From assembly GCA_035605695.1 (NCBI GenBank), contig DATNGZ010000016.1, positions 62,001 through 126,000 of the forward strand: a stretch of DNA of 64,000 nt, written 5' to 3'. Source of the DNA: VRUE01 sp035605695 (GTDB lineage: Bacteria; Actinomycetota; Thermoleophilia; Solirubrobacterales; 70-9). The translations under genes and the position numbers were made by a program. The notes under the pieces are model-generated. The model had not been told where the DNA came from. It saw only the letters and a list, made by a program, of their open reading frames with translations, and ran no database searches. This document shows positions 1 through 8,457 of this stretch, piece by piece. The number at the start of each line of letters is the position of its first letter. The first letter of the stretch is position 1.

Positions 1-1314
1 GTTGAAACGGTGCAGCTCGGCGACGGGGACCTTGGCGCGGACGAGGACGCCATCGTCACGCTCGGTGCGCTCCAGGTCCCCCGCGACCTCGTGCAGCTCG
101 TGCAGCCGCGCGCCTTCGGCGTAGGGGATCAGCAGCTCGACCTCGGCAAGGGTGTCCTCGAACGCCGCCTCGATCTTTTCGCGCAGCGCGTCGAGGCCGG
201 CGCCGTCGAGGGCGGAGACGAGCACCGCGTCGGGGTGGCGCAGGAGGACCTCGTCGCGCTCCTCCGCGGAGAGCAGGTCCGCCTTGTTGAGGACGAGCAG
301 CCGCGGTCCCTCGCCGGCGCCGATCTCCTCCAGCACTTCGTTGACCGCCTGCATGTCGGCCGCTTGGCGCTGCTCCGAAGAGGCGGCGTCGACGACGTGG
401 AGGATCAGGTCGGCGAGCACGGTCTCCTCCAGCGTCGCCTTGAAGGCCTCGACCAGTTGGTGCGGCAGCTTCTCGATGAAGCCGACCGTGTCGGTCAGCA
501 GGTAATCGCGGCCGGAGAGCTCGATGTTGCGCGTGGTCGGGTCGAGGGTGTGGAAGAGCCGGTCCCCAACCCCGACGCCGTCCTCGGCGCCGGTCAAGGC
601 GTTGAGCAGCGTCGACTTGCCGGCGTTGGTGTAGCCGGCCAGCGCGACCCGCGGTAGCGAGGAGCCTTCGCGCCGCGCCCGCATCACGCCGCGGTTGCGC
701 TCCAGGCGCACCAGCCGCCGCCGCAGCGCCGCGATCCGATCGCGGGCGAGGCGCCGGTCGGTCTCGATCTGACTCTCGCCCGGGCCCCTGGTGCCGATGC
801 CGCCGTCCATACGCCCGGCGCCGAGGCGCTCGAGGTGGGTCCACAGCCCCCGCATGCGGGCCATGTTGTATTCGAGCTGGGCCAGCTCGACCTGCAGCTT
901 GCCCTCGGCCGAATGGGCGTGGTCGGCGAAGATGTCGAGGATAACCGCGGTGCGGTCGATCACCGGCACGCCCAAGGCCTCCTCGAGGTTGCGCTCCTGG
1001 CGCGGCGCCAGCTCGTCGTCGCAGGCGACCAAATTGGCGTCGCAGGCGCTGATCTGCTCCTTCAGCTCGGTCAGCTTGCCGCGGCCGACGTAGCGGTCGG
1101 GGTCGGGTTTCTCGCGTTGCTGCACGGCCACGCCCGCCGTCGCGACGCCGGCCGTGCGCAGCAGCTCCTTCAGCTCGGCGAGCGGCTCACCCTCCTCCCT
1201 GCCCGTCGTGATGCCAATCGCCAGGGCACGCTGACGCGCCCGAGGATTGGCGACGCCGGCGCTCGTCGCCTTGTGGTGAGTCTCTGCCTTGCGTCCGTTC
1301 CTCGACCGTTCCAT
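1..1314 (-). CDS. hflX: GTPase HflX, 3' end outside window
   Basis: Ribosome-associated GTPase of the HflX family, known in other bacteria to split stalled or stressed 70S ribosomes. The frame is open from an ATG at 1314 to the left edge (438 codons), so only a few C-terminal residues are missing. The N-terminal HflX domain is followed by a GTPase domain with Walker A GYTNAGKST (about residues 227-235), DTVGFI (about 273) and NKAD (about 342). The ATG is preferred because a TACAAT box ends 8 nt upstream, giving a leaderless transcript. It diverges from the next gene across only 35 bp. HflX beside miaA/miaB/dapF is a common actinobacterial neighbourhood. Confidence 0.96.
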   Translation of the reverse strand, partial: MERSRNGRKAETHHKATSAGVANPRARQRALAIGITTGREEGEPLAELKELLRTAGVATAGVAVQQREKPDPDRYVGRGKLTELKEQISACDANLVACDDELAPRQERNLEEALGVPVIDRTAVILDIFADHAHSAEGKLQVELAQLEYNMARMRGLWTHLERLGAGRMDGGIGTRGPGESQIETDRRLARDRIAALRRRLVRLERNRGVMRARREGSSLPRVALAGYTNAGKSTLLNALTGAEDGVGVGDRLFHTLDPTTRNIELSGRDYLLTDTVGFIEKLPHQLVEAFKATLEETVLADLILHVVDAASSEQRQAADMQAVNEVLEEIGAGEGPRLLVLNKADLLSAEERDEVLLRHPDAVLVSALDGAGLDALREKIEAAFEDTLAEVELLIPYAEGARLHELHEVAGDLERTERDDGVLVRAKVPVAELHRFN

Positions 1315-1322
1315 CCCGTCCG

Positions 1323-1328
1323 ATTGTA
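1323..1328 (-). promoter_or_regulatory. -10 box of hflX (TACAAT)
   Basis: TACAAT read on the minus strand, 8 nt before the hflX ATG. No clear -35 element is visible. Confidence 0.55.
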
Positions 1329-1336
1329 GGTGCGGA

Positions 1337-1342
1337 TAGGCT
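1337..1342 (+). promoter_or_regulatory. -10 box of the epimerase gene (TAGGCT)
   Basis: TAGGCT lies 7 nt before the GTG at 1350. With the hflX box it fills the 35-bp divergent spacer. Confidence 0.5.
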
Positions 1343-1349
1343 TAGCGCC

Positions 1350-2345
1350 GTGAAGGTCTTCGTGACGGGAGGAACGGGTTTCATCGGCGGCGAGGTCGTG
1401 CGGCAGCTGCGTGCCCGCGGTGACGATGTCGTCTGCCTGGTCCGGACGCCTGGGAAAGCGGCGAAGCTGACCGAGCTCGGCTGCGAGCTGGTCAGCGGCG
1501 ATCTCAGCGACGCCGCAGTGCTTCGAGAGGGAATGGAAGACTGCGACGGCCTGATCCACGCCGCCGCTATGTACGAGGTCGGGATTCCCGCCAAGCAGCA
1601 CCCGGCGATGTACGAGGCCAACGTCCACGGCACCGAGATCGTCCTCAAGGCCGCGCTCGAGGCCAAGGTCCCCAAGGTCGTCTACGTCTCGACCTGCGGC
1701 ATCTTCGGCAACACCCACGGCAAGACGGTCGACGAGACCTACGAGCATCCGGGCAAAGAATTCACCTCCTACTACGAGGAGACCAAGCTCGAGGCGCACA
1801 AAATCGCCAAGCGGATGATGGCTGATGAGGGTCTGCCCGCAGTCATCGTCCAGCCCGGCGGCGTCTACGGCCCCGGCGACGAATCGCAGGTCGCGGACCT
1901 GCTGAAGGAATTCTTCGCCGGGCGGCTTTTCCTCCTGCCCTTCCCCGACCTCGGCATCTGCCTCAGCCACGTCGAGGACATCGCCGGCGGCATCTTGCTG
2001 GGGCTCGACAAGGGCGTGGCCGGTGAGACCTACGTGATCAGCGGGCCGGCGGTCACGATGCGCGAAGCGATCGACGCGATCGCCGCGGTGAGCGGCCGCA
2101 AGGCGCCGAAGCGCAACATGCCGACCGGGCTGATGAAGGCGCTGACCCCGATCGGCCCGCTGGTCGGCAAGATGATCGGCCAGCCGCCCAACCTGCGCGA
2201 GCTGATCTCCACCGCCGACGGCGTCACCTTCTGGGCCAGCTATGAGAAGGCGGGCCGTGAGCTCGGCTACGCTCCGCGCGGTCTGGAAGAGGGCATCCGC
2301 CAAACGCTGGTGGCTGACGAGCGTTTCCCCGACCCGGCTGCCTGA
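1350..2345 (+). CDS. NAD(P)-dependent epimerase/dehydratase family protein
   Basis: Extended short-chain dehydrogenase/reductase of 331 residues. The Rossmann glycine motif TGGTGFIG is at residues 7-14 and the catalytic Tyr/Lys pair is visible in YYEETKLEAHK. The family acts on nucleotide sugars, sterol-like or flavonol-like substrates. The sequence resembles the dihydroflavonol-reductase-like/hopanoid-associated epimerase branch, but the substrate cannot be read from it. Translation starts at GTG, supported by the TAGGCT box. A metallo-hydrolase gene follows after 14 bp on the same strand, so the two are probably cotranscribed. Family certain, function unknown. Confidence 0.88.
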   Translation: MKVFVTGGTGFIGGEVVRQLRARGDDVVCLVRTPGKAAKLTELGCELVSGDLSDAAVLREGMEDCDGLIHAAAMYEVGIPAKQHPAMYEANVHGTEIVLKAALEAKVPKVVYVSTCGIFGNTHGKTVDETYEHPGKEFTSYYEETKLEAHKIAKRMMADEGLPAVIVQPGGVYGPGDESQVADLLKEFFAGRLFLLPFPDLGICLSHVEDIAGGILLGLDKGVAGETYVISGPAVTMREAIDAIAAVSGRKAPKRNMPTGLMKALTPIGPLVGKMIGQPPNLRELISTADGVTFWASYEKAGRELGYAPRGLEEGIRQTLVADERFPDPAA

Positions 2346-2359
2346 AGCACCACCAGTTC

Positions 2360-3199
2360 ATGCGCGTTATTGACGTCATGCATTTGGGACGGCCGCACGT
2401 GATCGGCTGCTGGCAGGTCGACGATCTCCTTGTCGATCCGGGGCCCCAGTCCTCGATGGACACTCTGCTGGAGGCGCTCGGCGACGAGCGGCCGCGGGCA
2501 CTGCTGCTCACCCACATCCACCTCGACCACGCGGCGGCGACCGGCGCCCTCGTTCGGCGCTGGCCCGACCTCGAGGTCTACGTTCACGAGCGCGGCGCCC
2601 GGCACCTGATTGATCCTTCGAAGCTCCTCGCCAGCGCTGAGCGCCTATATGGCGACCAGATGGAGCGCCTCTGGGGGGAGATCGTGCCGGTGCCCGAGGC
2701 CAATGTGAAGCCGCTTGCCGGCGGCGAGGATATCTTCGGCATGCGCGTCGCCTACACCCCGGGCCACGCCTCCCACCACGTCTGTTACTTCCACGAGGGG
2801 AGCGGCACCGCCTTTGTCGGTGACGTCGCAGCGGTGCGAATCCCGCCGTCGGACCTGATCGTCCCCCCAACTCCACCTCCTGACATCGAGATCGAGACCT
2901 GGCTCGACTCGATCGCGATCGTCGAGTCCTGGCGTCCCGAGCGCCTCGCCCTCACCCACTTCGGCGCGATTGACGACCCGATCGACCACCTCGAGGCCGT
3001 CCGCAAGCGTTTGCGAGAAGAGGCCGACCTTGCCCGCGAATTCTCAGAGGAGGACTACGAGCGCCACCACCGCGCCATGGTCGCCGAGAGTCTTGACTCA
3101 GAGGCCGCAAAGGAGCTCCTCCAGGCGGTCCCCCCTCAATACCAGTGGCGCGGTCTCAACCGTTACTGGGAAAAGCGCGGGGAGAGGGCGACCGCGTAA
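2360..3199 (+). CDS. MBL-fold metallo-hydrolase
   Basis: Metallo-beta-lactamase-fold hydrolase of 279 residues. The dinuclear-metal motif THIHLDHA is near residues 52-59, followed by a later histidine in YTPGHASHH, an aspartate in FVGDVAA and a last histidine in LTHFGAI. This is the full ligand set expected of an active enzyme. The C-terminal helical segment (about residues 215-279) resembles the tail of hydroxyacylglutathione-hydrolase-like proteins. It is probably cytosolic because no signal peptide is seen. It follows the epimerase by 14 bp and precedes a lipoprotein gene by 61 bp. The substrate is unknown. Confidence 0.88.
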   Translation: MRVIDVMHLGRPHVIGCWQVDDLLVDPGPQSSMDTLLEALGDERPRALLLTHIHLDHAAATGALVRRWPDLEVYVHERGARHLIDPSKLLASAERLYGDQMERLWGEIVPVPEANVKPLAGGEDIFGMRVAYTPGHASHHVCYFHEGSGTAFVGDVAAVRIPPSDLIVPPTPPPDIEIETWLDSIAIVESWRPERLALTHFGAIDDPIDHLEAVRKRLREEADLAREFSEEDYERHHRAMVAESLDSEAAKELLQAVPPQYQWRGLNRYWEKRGERATA

Positions 3200-3260
3200 G
3201 CGGCTAGCGTGTCTCCGTCCGTGGATACGGACGTCTCGTCAGCCAACAAGGGGAGTTGAA

Positions 3261-4112
3261 ATGAGACCGAACGCCAGTCGACTGTCAATCCGTATCGCTG
3301 TCTGCCTTACCCTTTCCGCTCTGACCGCGTTGGGTCTCGTCGCCTGCGGCGGCTCAGAGGACACCCAAAGTCTCACCTTCACCCTGAGTGGGGACGGCAA
3401 AGACGCCAAGACCAGCGGGCCCTCGAGCGCCGAGACGGGCCTGGCCGAGATCACCTTGAGGAACGACCGCAAAGGTGAAGGCGATCTTCAGCTGATTCGA
3501 GTCGAGGGCGATCACTCTGCCGCGGAAGTGACGAAAGGGCTGGAATCCGCGATGCAGGGCAAGGCCTTCCCCGAGTGGTTCTTTGCCGGCGGCGGCATCG
3601 GGACGACAGCTGCGGGCAAGAGTCAGACCGTGACCCAGGTGCTGGAGCCGGGCACCTACTACGCGTTCAATACCGAAGGCAGCCAGAGCCGGTCCGATCC
3701 CGCTTCCGTCCCGGCCATGAAAGTCACCGGCGATTCTTCCGATGAGACGGTGGAAGCCGATGAGACGGTCGATGCCTTCGAGTACGGCTTTAAAGCCGAG
3801 CAACTGACCTCCGGCAAGACCGAGGTCGCATTTGAGAACACCGGCACCCAGCCGCACCACATGCTCGCCGCGCCGCTGACCGGTGACAACACGGCCGAGG
3901 ACGTCGAACAGGCCTTCAAAAGCGAAAAAGGCAAGCCTCCCTTCGACGAAGAAAACTTCCAGTCCACGGCCGTGCTCGAAGGCGGCGAAGGTCAGCTCGT
4001 CACGCTCGACCTGAAGCCGGGTCGCTACGTGCTCTTCTGCTTCATCACCGACCGTCAGGGCGGCCCGCCCCACGCCCTCAAGGGCATGGTCGACGAAGTA
4101 GACGTCGAATAA
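3261..4112 (+). CDS. Secreted lipoprotein with two cupredoxin-like domains
   Basis: Putative lipoprotein of 283 residues. The N-terminus has a basic region, a hydrophobic stretch and a lipobox (LGLVAC followed by GG), so it should be anchored outside the membrane. Two similar beta-sandwich regions follow. The first ends in LEPGTYYAF and the second in LKPGRYVLFC before a short PHALKGM tail, a pattern seen in cupredoxin-like folds. The second has a His pair (QPHHML), but a complete copper site is not obvious. The start at 3261 is fixed by a good ribosome site (AAGGGGAG, 3248-3255), and the longer upstream frame is rejected. It converges with the aminotransferase gene 3 bp away. Confidence 0.75.
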   Translation: MRPNASRLSIRIAVCLTLSALTALGLVACGGSEDTQSLTFTLSGDGKDAKTSGPSSAETGLAEITLRNDRKGEGDLQLIRVEGDHSAAEVTKGLESAMQGKAFPEWFFAGGGIGTTAAGKSQTVTQVLEPGTYYAFNTEGSQSRSDPASVPAMKVTGDSSDETVEADETVDAFEYGFKAEQLTSGKTEVAFENTGTQPHHMLAAPLTGDNTAEDVEQAFKSEKGKPPFDEENFQSTAVLEGGEGQLVTLDLKPGRYVLFCFITDRQGGPPHALKGMVDEVDVE

Positions 4113-4115
4113 CGC

Positions 4116-5285
4116 CTAGGTCAGATGCTCGCGCATGCGCTCGACGGCCTCAGTGATGCGGTCGTCGGGCGTGGTGAGCGAGATGCGGAAGAAGCCCTCG
4201 CCGCTGGGCCCGTACATCGAGCCCGGTGAGACGACCACGGCGGCGTCTTCGAGCACCAGCTCGGAGAAAGAGGTCGACGTGTGGCCCTCGGGAACCGGTG
4301 CCCAGACGTAGATCGTGCCCTTCAGGGCGCTGACCTCGACGCCGATCTCACGCAGGGCGTTGACGACCAGGTCGCGGCGGCGGACGTAGGTTTCGTTCAT
4401 TCGCTCCAGTGGCCCGCTTGGCCCCTGCAGCGCTGCTACACCGGCCATCTGCACGGCCTCGAAGAGGCCGGAGTCGACGTTGGTCTTCAGCCGCCAGTAG
4501 GTCTGAACCGCCTCGGCGTTGCCGAGGATCGCGGCGCAGCGCCAGCCGGTCATGTTGAAGCCCTTGGAGAGCGAGAAGACCTCGACCCCGACCTCCTTGG
4601 CGCCCGGTGTAGCGAGGAAACTGGGCGCGACGTAGCCGTCGTAGGTCGTCTCCGAGTAGGCGTTGTCGTGAACTACGAGGATCTCGTGCTCGCGGGCGAA
4701 GGAGACGACCATCTCGAAGAATCCCTCGGGGACGACGGCGCCGGTTGGGTTGTTGGGGTAGTTGATGAACATCAGCCGCGCCTTGGCGGCCACGTCGGCC
4801 GGGACGGCGCTGAGATCGGGCGCAAAGCCCAGCTCCGGCAGCAGCGGCAGCAGCTCCGGGGTCGCGCCGGCGAGGATCGGGCCGCCGGTGTAGACCGGGT
4901 AGCCGGGGTCGGAGGCTAGCGCGACGTCGCCCGGGTCGAGGAAGGCGAAGCAGAGGTTGTAAATGCACTCCTTGGCGCCGATCGCCGGGATCACCTCGTT
5001 TTCGGGGTCGATCTCGACGCCGAAGCGGCGGTCATAGAAATCGGCGAAGGCTCCCCGGAACTCCTCCCGCCCACGGTTGCTCGGGTACTTCTGGTTGCCG
5101 TTCTCGGCGACCGCCTCCTGCATCGCCGAGACGACGTGCGGGTAGGTCGGTTCATCGGGATCGCCGATGCCGAGGCTGATCACGTCGATGCCGGCGGCGC
5201 GCTTATCGGCAATGCGCCGCTCGAGCTCTTGGAACATGTAGGGAGGCATCGCCTCCAGCCGCTTGGATGGATCTGAGATCGCCAT
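4116..5285 (-). CDS. dapL: Aminotransferase, probable LL-diaminopimelate aminotransferase
   Basis: Fold-type I PLP aminotransferase of 389 residues. Visible are the cofactor lysine in SLSKGFNMTGWR, the NYPNNPTG motif and a C-terminal arginine in FFRISLT. DapL makes LL-diaminopimelate directly from tetrahydrodipicolinate, bypassing the succinylase or acetylase steps. The call rests on family resemblance and on its place directly downstream of dapF (12 bp), with dapA and dapB elsewhere in the window. Alternatives are another class I/II aminotransferase such as an aspartate or alanine type. The ATG start is supported by TAGATT 9 nt upstream. Confidence 0.75.
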   Translation of the reverse strand: MAISDPSKRLEAMPPYMFQELERRIADKRAAGIDVISLGIGDPDEPTYPHVVSAMQEAVAENGNQKYPSNRGREEFRGAFADFYDRRFGVEIDPENEVIPAIGAKECIYNLCFAFLDPGDVALASDPGYPVYTGGPILAGATPELLPLLPELGFAPDLSAVPADVAAKARLMFINYPNNPTGAVVPEGFFEMVVSFAREHEILVVHDNAYSETTYDGYVAPSFLATPGAKEVGVEVFSLSKGFNMTGWRCAAILGNAEAVQTYWRLKTNVDSGLFEAVQMAGVAALQGPSGPLERMNETYVRRRDLVVNALREIGVEVSALKGTIYVWAPVPEGHTSTSFSELVLEDAAVVVSPGSMYGPSGEGFFRISLTTPDDRITEAVERMREHLT

Positions 5286-5294
5286 GGGCGCGGA

Positions 5295-5300
5295 AATCTA
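5295..5300 (-). promoter_or_regulatory. -10 box of the aminotransferase gene (TAGATT)
   Basis: TAGATT lies 9 nt before the ATG at 5285, inside the short gap and the last codons of dapF. Confidence 0.45.
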
Positions 5301-6143
5301 ACTGTCCAGACCAGCCAGCGCGGCGAGCATCTCGACCGAGAGCTCACCGGAGCAGATCGGCTCGGCCCAGCCGCTGAGAGTGACATCGAGATCGTCGGAG
5401 ATCTCGACCTCGAGCTCACCGCCATCGAGCTCGACCGTAATCGGGCTCGGCGCACCGCGGAGGAAAGCGGTGACGGCGGCACCGCTGGCGCCGGTCCCCG
5501 AGGAGAGCGTCTCCCCCACGCCGCGCTCGAAGATCCGCGCCCGAACCCGGTTGCCGTCAACCGAGAAGAACGAGACGTTGGTGCGGTTGGGAAAGAGCCG
5601 GTGGCCTTCGATCGGGGGGCCGATTTCTCTCAGGTCCAGGTCCTCGAGTCCCTCGGCAACCTCAATAGCGCACTGGGGGTTGCCGATCGAGACGTGCTGG
5701 AAAGCCCAGGCCCGCCCCCCCGTGGTCAGCGTCCCCCTGCCGTCGGCATCCTCGGAGAGAAAGTCCTTCGACTCTGTCGAGGCCCGTCCCATCTCGACCG
5801 AGCAGGTTCGCTCGGAGGTGATTGTCGGCGTGACGGGCCCCGCGACCGTTCCGATCGAGAAGGTGTCCGCGTCGGTCCAGCCGTTGCGGCGCAGGTAGAG
5901 GATCGCCTCCCTCGCCCCATTGCCCGACAACTCGGCCTCCGACCCGTCCGGATTGAAGATCCGCAGCTCGGCAACCAGCTGCGGATCATCGCTGCGCGAG
6001 AGCAGCAGCACCCCATCGGCGCCGATCCCGAAATGCGGATCACATAGACGCCGCGCCCGCGCCGCGGTCAGCTCCCAAGGCAGCCCCTCGGCCTCGATGA
6101 TCAAATAGTCGTTCCCCAGCGCCTGCCACTTCTCGAATTTCAC
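5298..6143 (-). CDS. dapF: Diaminopimelate epimerase family protein with Ser/Ser active site
   Basis: DapF-fold protein of 281 residues. Family motifs are clear: ALGNDY near residue 8, FGIGADG near 38, NPDGSEAEL before the first active-site loop, and ERGVGETL before the second. DapF converts LL- to meso-diaminopimelate with two catalytic cysteines. Here both positions are serine: Ser73 (LSGNGAR, codon 5925-5927) and Ser215 (LSSGTGAS, codon 5499-5501), both encoded by TCG. The rest of the fold looks intact with no frameshift. It may be a serine-based epimerase or have another activity. The GTG start is supported by TAGGCT 7 nt upstream. Confidence 0.9.
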   Translation of the reverse strand: MKFEKWQALGNDYLIIEAEGLPWELTAARARRLCDPHFGIGADGVLLLSRSDDPQLVAELRIFNPDGSEAELSGNGAREAILYLRRNGWTDADTFSIGTVAGPVTPTITSERTCSVEMGRASTESKDFLSEDADGRGTLTTGGRAWAFQHVSIGNPQCAIEVAEGLEDLDLREIGPPIEGHRLFPNRTNVSFFSVDGNRVRARIFERGVGETLSSGTGASGAAVTAFLRGAPSPITVELDGGELEVEISDDLDVTLSGWAEPICSGELSVEMLAALAGLDS

Positions 6144-6150
6144 CCGTCGC

Positions 6151-6156
6151 AGCCTA
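6151..6156 (-). promoter_or_regulatory. -10 box of dapF (TAGGCT)
   Basis: TAGGCT lies 7 nt before the GTG at 6143 in the 75-bp gap below miaA. Confidence 0.5.
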
Positions 6157-6218
6157 TTGACCAGTCACCCCGTCGGTGAGTTCGCCTTTGTTCGCGCATA
6201 GCGCGACTAAACACGAAG

Positions 6219-6947
6219 TCAGCGGAGTTGGTTGGCGATTTCGGCCGCGACCGCATCGTCGGAACGGTCGGTGCGGTCGATCCGGTGCAGGTTGGGAATC
6301 TTGCGCATCCAGGTCAGCTGGCGGCGGGCGTAGTTGCGCGAGCGCTTCTGCATCAGCTCGATATCGCCGGCGAGCACTTCGTCGAAGCCGAGGGCCTTGC
6401 GCGCGGTCCGCGATGGCCCGGCCTCCTCGGCCCGCACGACCTCGTCCCGGGCCCCGGCGACGACGATCGCCTCGGTCCGCGCGTCGATTCGCTCGTAGAG
6501 TCTTTCCCGATCCATATCGAGCCCAAAGATCATCGTCGGGTGCCGCGTCTCGGGCGACCACAGCTCTGAATCCGCAGCTTCCGGCGGCGCCTTGACCAGG
6601 GAAAGCTCCGCCAAGGCGGCCCGCAGATATAGACCAGTCCCCCCTACGACGATCGGTCGGCGCCCTGCCTTAAGCGCGGCATCAATCTCGGCATGCGCCA
6701 GCGGCATGTAATTGCCGACGTTGAAGGTCTCGCCTATCGGCACGAACCCAACCAGCCTGTGCTCAAGCTTCTCCCGCTCGGCAGCCGTGGCAACCCCGGT
6801 AAGCACCGAGAGCCCCTCGTAAACCTGGAGCGCGTCGCAAGAGATCGCCACCGGATCCTCGCCAAGCTCCCGAAGCTCCTCCGCAAGCGCAATCGCGACG
6901 CCAGTCTTGCCGACCCCGGTCGGCCCAAAGATTGCGATTACGTCCAT
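6219..6947 (-). CDS. miaA: tRNA dimethylallyltransferase MiaA, internally shortened
   Basis: Transfers a dimethylallyl group to N6 of A37 in tRNAs reading UNN codons. MiaB then methylthiolates the same base. The P-loop FGPTGVGKT (residues 7-15), the DALQVY motif (38-43) and GGTGLYLRA (102-110) are present. The C-terminal ARRQLTWMRK helix is also intact. The protein has only 242 residues against about 300 in the family. About 50 residues that normally follow the GGTGLYL segment, including the HPND...RALE stretch, are missing around residues 118-138. The ATG at 6947 is preferred; a TTG at 6962 is an alternative. Its upstream gap holds hairpin repeat A. Confidence 0.88.
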   Translation of the reverse strand: MDVIAIFGPTGVGKTGVAIALAEELRELGEDPVAISCDALQVYEGLSVLTGVATAAEREKLEHRLVGFVPIGETFNVGNYMPLAHAEIDAALKAGRRPIVVGGTGLYLRAALAELSLVKAPPEAADSELWSPETRHPTMIFGLDMDRERLYERIDARTEAIVVAGARDEVVRAEEAGPSRTARKALGFDEVLAGDIELMQKRSRNYARRQLTWMRKIPNLHRIDRTDRSDDAVAAEIANQLR

Positions 6948-6971
6948 GTGCGAATAGCTCAATCGGCCTGT

Positions 6972-7087
6972 GGAGAGGGAGTTGGGGCTGCCCCGAACGG
7001 CTTGTACTTTTTCGGCAGTCCGATCTCGGACGGCTCCAACCGTCTCATCGAAAAAGTTGAGTGAGGGGTTGCCCCAACTCCCTCTCC
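6972..7087 (-). repeat. Hairpin repeat family 1, copy A
   Basis: Imperfect palindrome filling the miaB-miaA gap. The outer arms at 6972-6988 and 7071-7087 are perfectly complementary over 17 bp. The inner core, on the plus strand, has CTTGTACTTTTTCGG near the left and CGAAAAAGTTGAG near the right. It shares this core with copies B (15166-15275) and C (51336-51452), while the arm sequence is unrelated to theirs. The right arm starts at the last base of the miaB stop codon. Confidence 0.85.
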
Positions 7088-7117
7088 TACCGAGCGTGCA
7101 GTTGAGTGAGGGGTTGC
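7055..7117. repeat. 18-bp direct repeat shared by miaB 3' end and repeat A
   Basis: AGTTGAGTGAGGGGTTGC occurs at 7055-7072, inside repeat A, and again at 7100-7117, inside the last codons of miaB. The two copies are 45 bp apart. Confidence 0.85.
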
Positions 7118-8424
7118 GCCGTCACCCCTCTAAGCGACTGCGAAGTAGCCTCGTCAATCGCGACCTCAACGAACTCGCCGGGACTGGCATCACCTTCGAA
7201 GTTCACAGCCTTGTTATGCCTGGTCCGCCCCCTGAGCCGAGTCTCATCGGTCCGGCTGGTCCCTTCAACCAGAACCTCCATCTCCCGCCCAACGAACCGC
7301 TGCGCCCGTTCATTCGCCCGGCGCTGGACCAGCGCGACCAGCCGTTCCATCCGCTCGACCTTGACCGGATGGGGAATCTGCTCGCCGAACCCCGCGGCTT
7401 CGGTTTCACGCCGCGGCGAGAAGATGAAGGTGAAGGCGCTGTCGTAGCCGACCTCGTCGGCCACTTCCAGGGTCTGCTCGAAGTCGGCCTCGGTCTCCCC
7501 CGGAAAGCCGACGATGATGTCGGTGGTGATCGCGCAGTCGGGGACGTGCTCGCGGATCAGCGAGACCCGGTCCATGTAGCGCCGGCGGTCGTAGGTGCGG
7601 CGCATTCGTTTGAGCACGGTGCTCGAGCCCGATTGCAGCGGCAGGTGGATGTGCTCGCAAACAGCCGCCAGCTCCGCGTGGGCGCGGATCACGTCCTCCT
7701 TCATGTCCTTTGGGTGCGGGCTCGTGTAGCGGATCCGATTGATGCCAGCGACCCCGTCGACCCGCGCCAGCAGCTCGGCGAAGCCGATTCGTCCCTCTTT
7801 CGGCAGGTCGCGCCCGTAGCTGTTGACGTTCTGTCCGAGCAGGGTGATCTCACGCACCCCGTCGGCGGCGAGGGCCTCCGCCTCGGCGAGCAGCTCGGCG
7901 GGGTCGCGGCTGACCTCGCGGCCCCTGGTCGAGGGCACGATGCAGTAGGAGCAGTTGCAGTTGCAGCCCTGGGAGACCTGCAGCCAGCCCTGGAACTCGC
8001 GTACCCGGCGGGTCGGCAGGTGTCCGGAGAAGTCCTCGAACTCGAAGTAGCCCTGGGCGCTGAGCGAGTCGGAGTTGAGGAACTCGGCCAGCTTGTGGAT
8101 CTGCCCCGGGCCGAAGGCGACGTCGACGAAGGGAAAGCGCTGGAAGACCTCGTCCTTGACCGATTGCGCCCAGCAGCCGCCGACTCCGACAACGCGCTCT
8201 GGGTTTTCGGACTTGAGCCGCTTCGCCTCTCCCAAGTGGGAGATGAAGCGGTTGTCGGCCGACTCGCGAATTGAGCAGGTGTTGAAGAGGATCAGGTCGG
8301 CGCCGTCGCGGCTCTCGGCCTCCTCATAGCCCAGGGACTCGAGCATGCCCTGCATCCGCTCGGAATCGTGCACGTTCATCTGGCAGCCGAACGTGGTGAC
8401 GTGGTACCGCTTCCCGCTCCTCAT
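7087..8424 (-). CDS. miaB: tRNA-2-methylthio-N6-dimethylallyladenosine synthase MiaB
   Basis: Radical-SAM methylthiotransferase of 445 residues that adds a methylthio group to i6A37 of tRNA. The N-terminal cluster-binding cysteines are Cys14, Cys50 and Cys84. The radical-SAM cysteines Cys154, Cys158 and Cys161 lie in the motif GCNCNCSYC. The C-terminal region (about 370-440) is the TRAM RNA-binding domain. It precedes miaA on the same strand, so both steps of A37 modification are adjacent. The ATG has TAACCT 6 nt upstream. The last codons contain the 18-bp sequence also found in repeat A, which may have altered the C-terminus. Confidence 0.97.
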   Translation of the reverse strand: MRSGKRYHVTTFGCQMNVHDSERMQGMLESLGYEEAESRDGADLILFNTCSIRESADNRFISHLGEAKRLKSENPERVVGVGGCWAQSVKDEVFQRFPFVDVAFGPGQIHKLAEFLNSDSLSAQGYFEFEDFSGHLPTRRVREFQGWLQVSQGCNCNCSYCIVPSTRGREVSRDPAELLAEAEALAADGVREITLLGQNVNSYGRDLPKEGRIGFAELLARVDGVAGINRIRYTSPHPKDMKEDVIRAHAELAAVCEHIHLPLQSGSSTVLKRMRRTYDRRRYMDRVSLIREHVPDCAITTDIIVGFPGETEADFEQTLEVADEVGYDSAFTFIFSPRRETEAAGFGEQIPHPVKVERMERLVALVQRRANERAQRFVGREMEVLVEGTSRTDETRLRGRTRHNKAVNFEGDASPGEFVEVAIDEATSQSLRGVTAQPLTQLHAR

Positions 8425-8430
8425 GCGTCG

Positions 8431-8436
8431 AGGTTA
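8431..8436 (-). promoter_or_regulatory. -10 box of miaB (TAACCT)
   Basis: TAACCT lies 6 nt before the miaB ATG at 8424. Confidence 0.5.
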
Positions 8437-8457
8437 GCGCCCGCACGGCGCTGCTCG

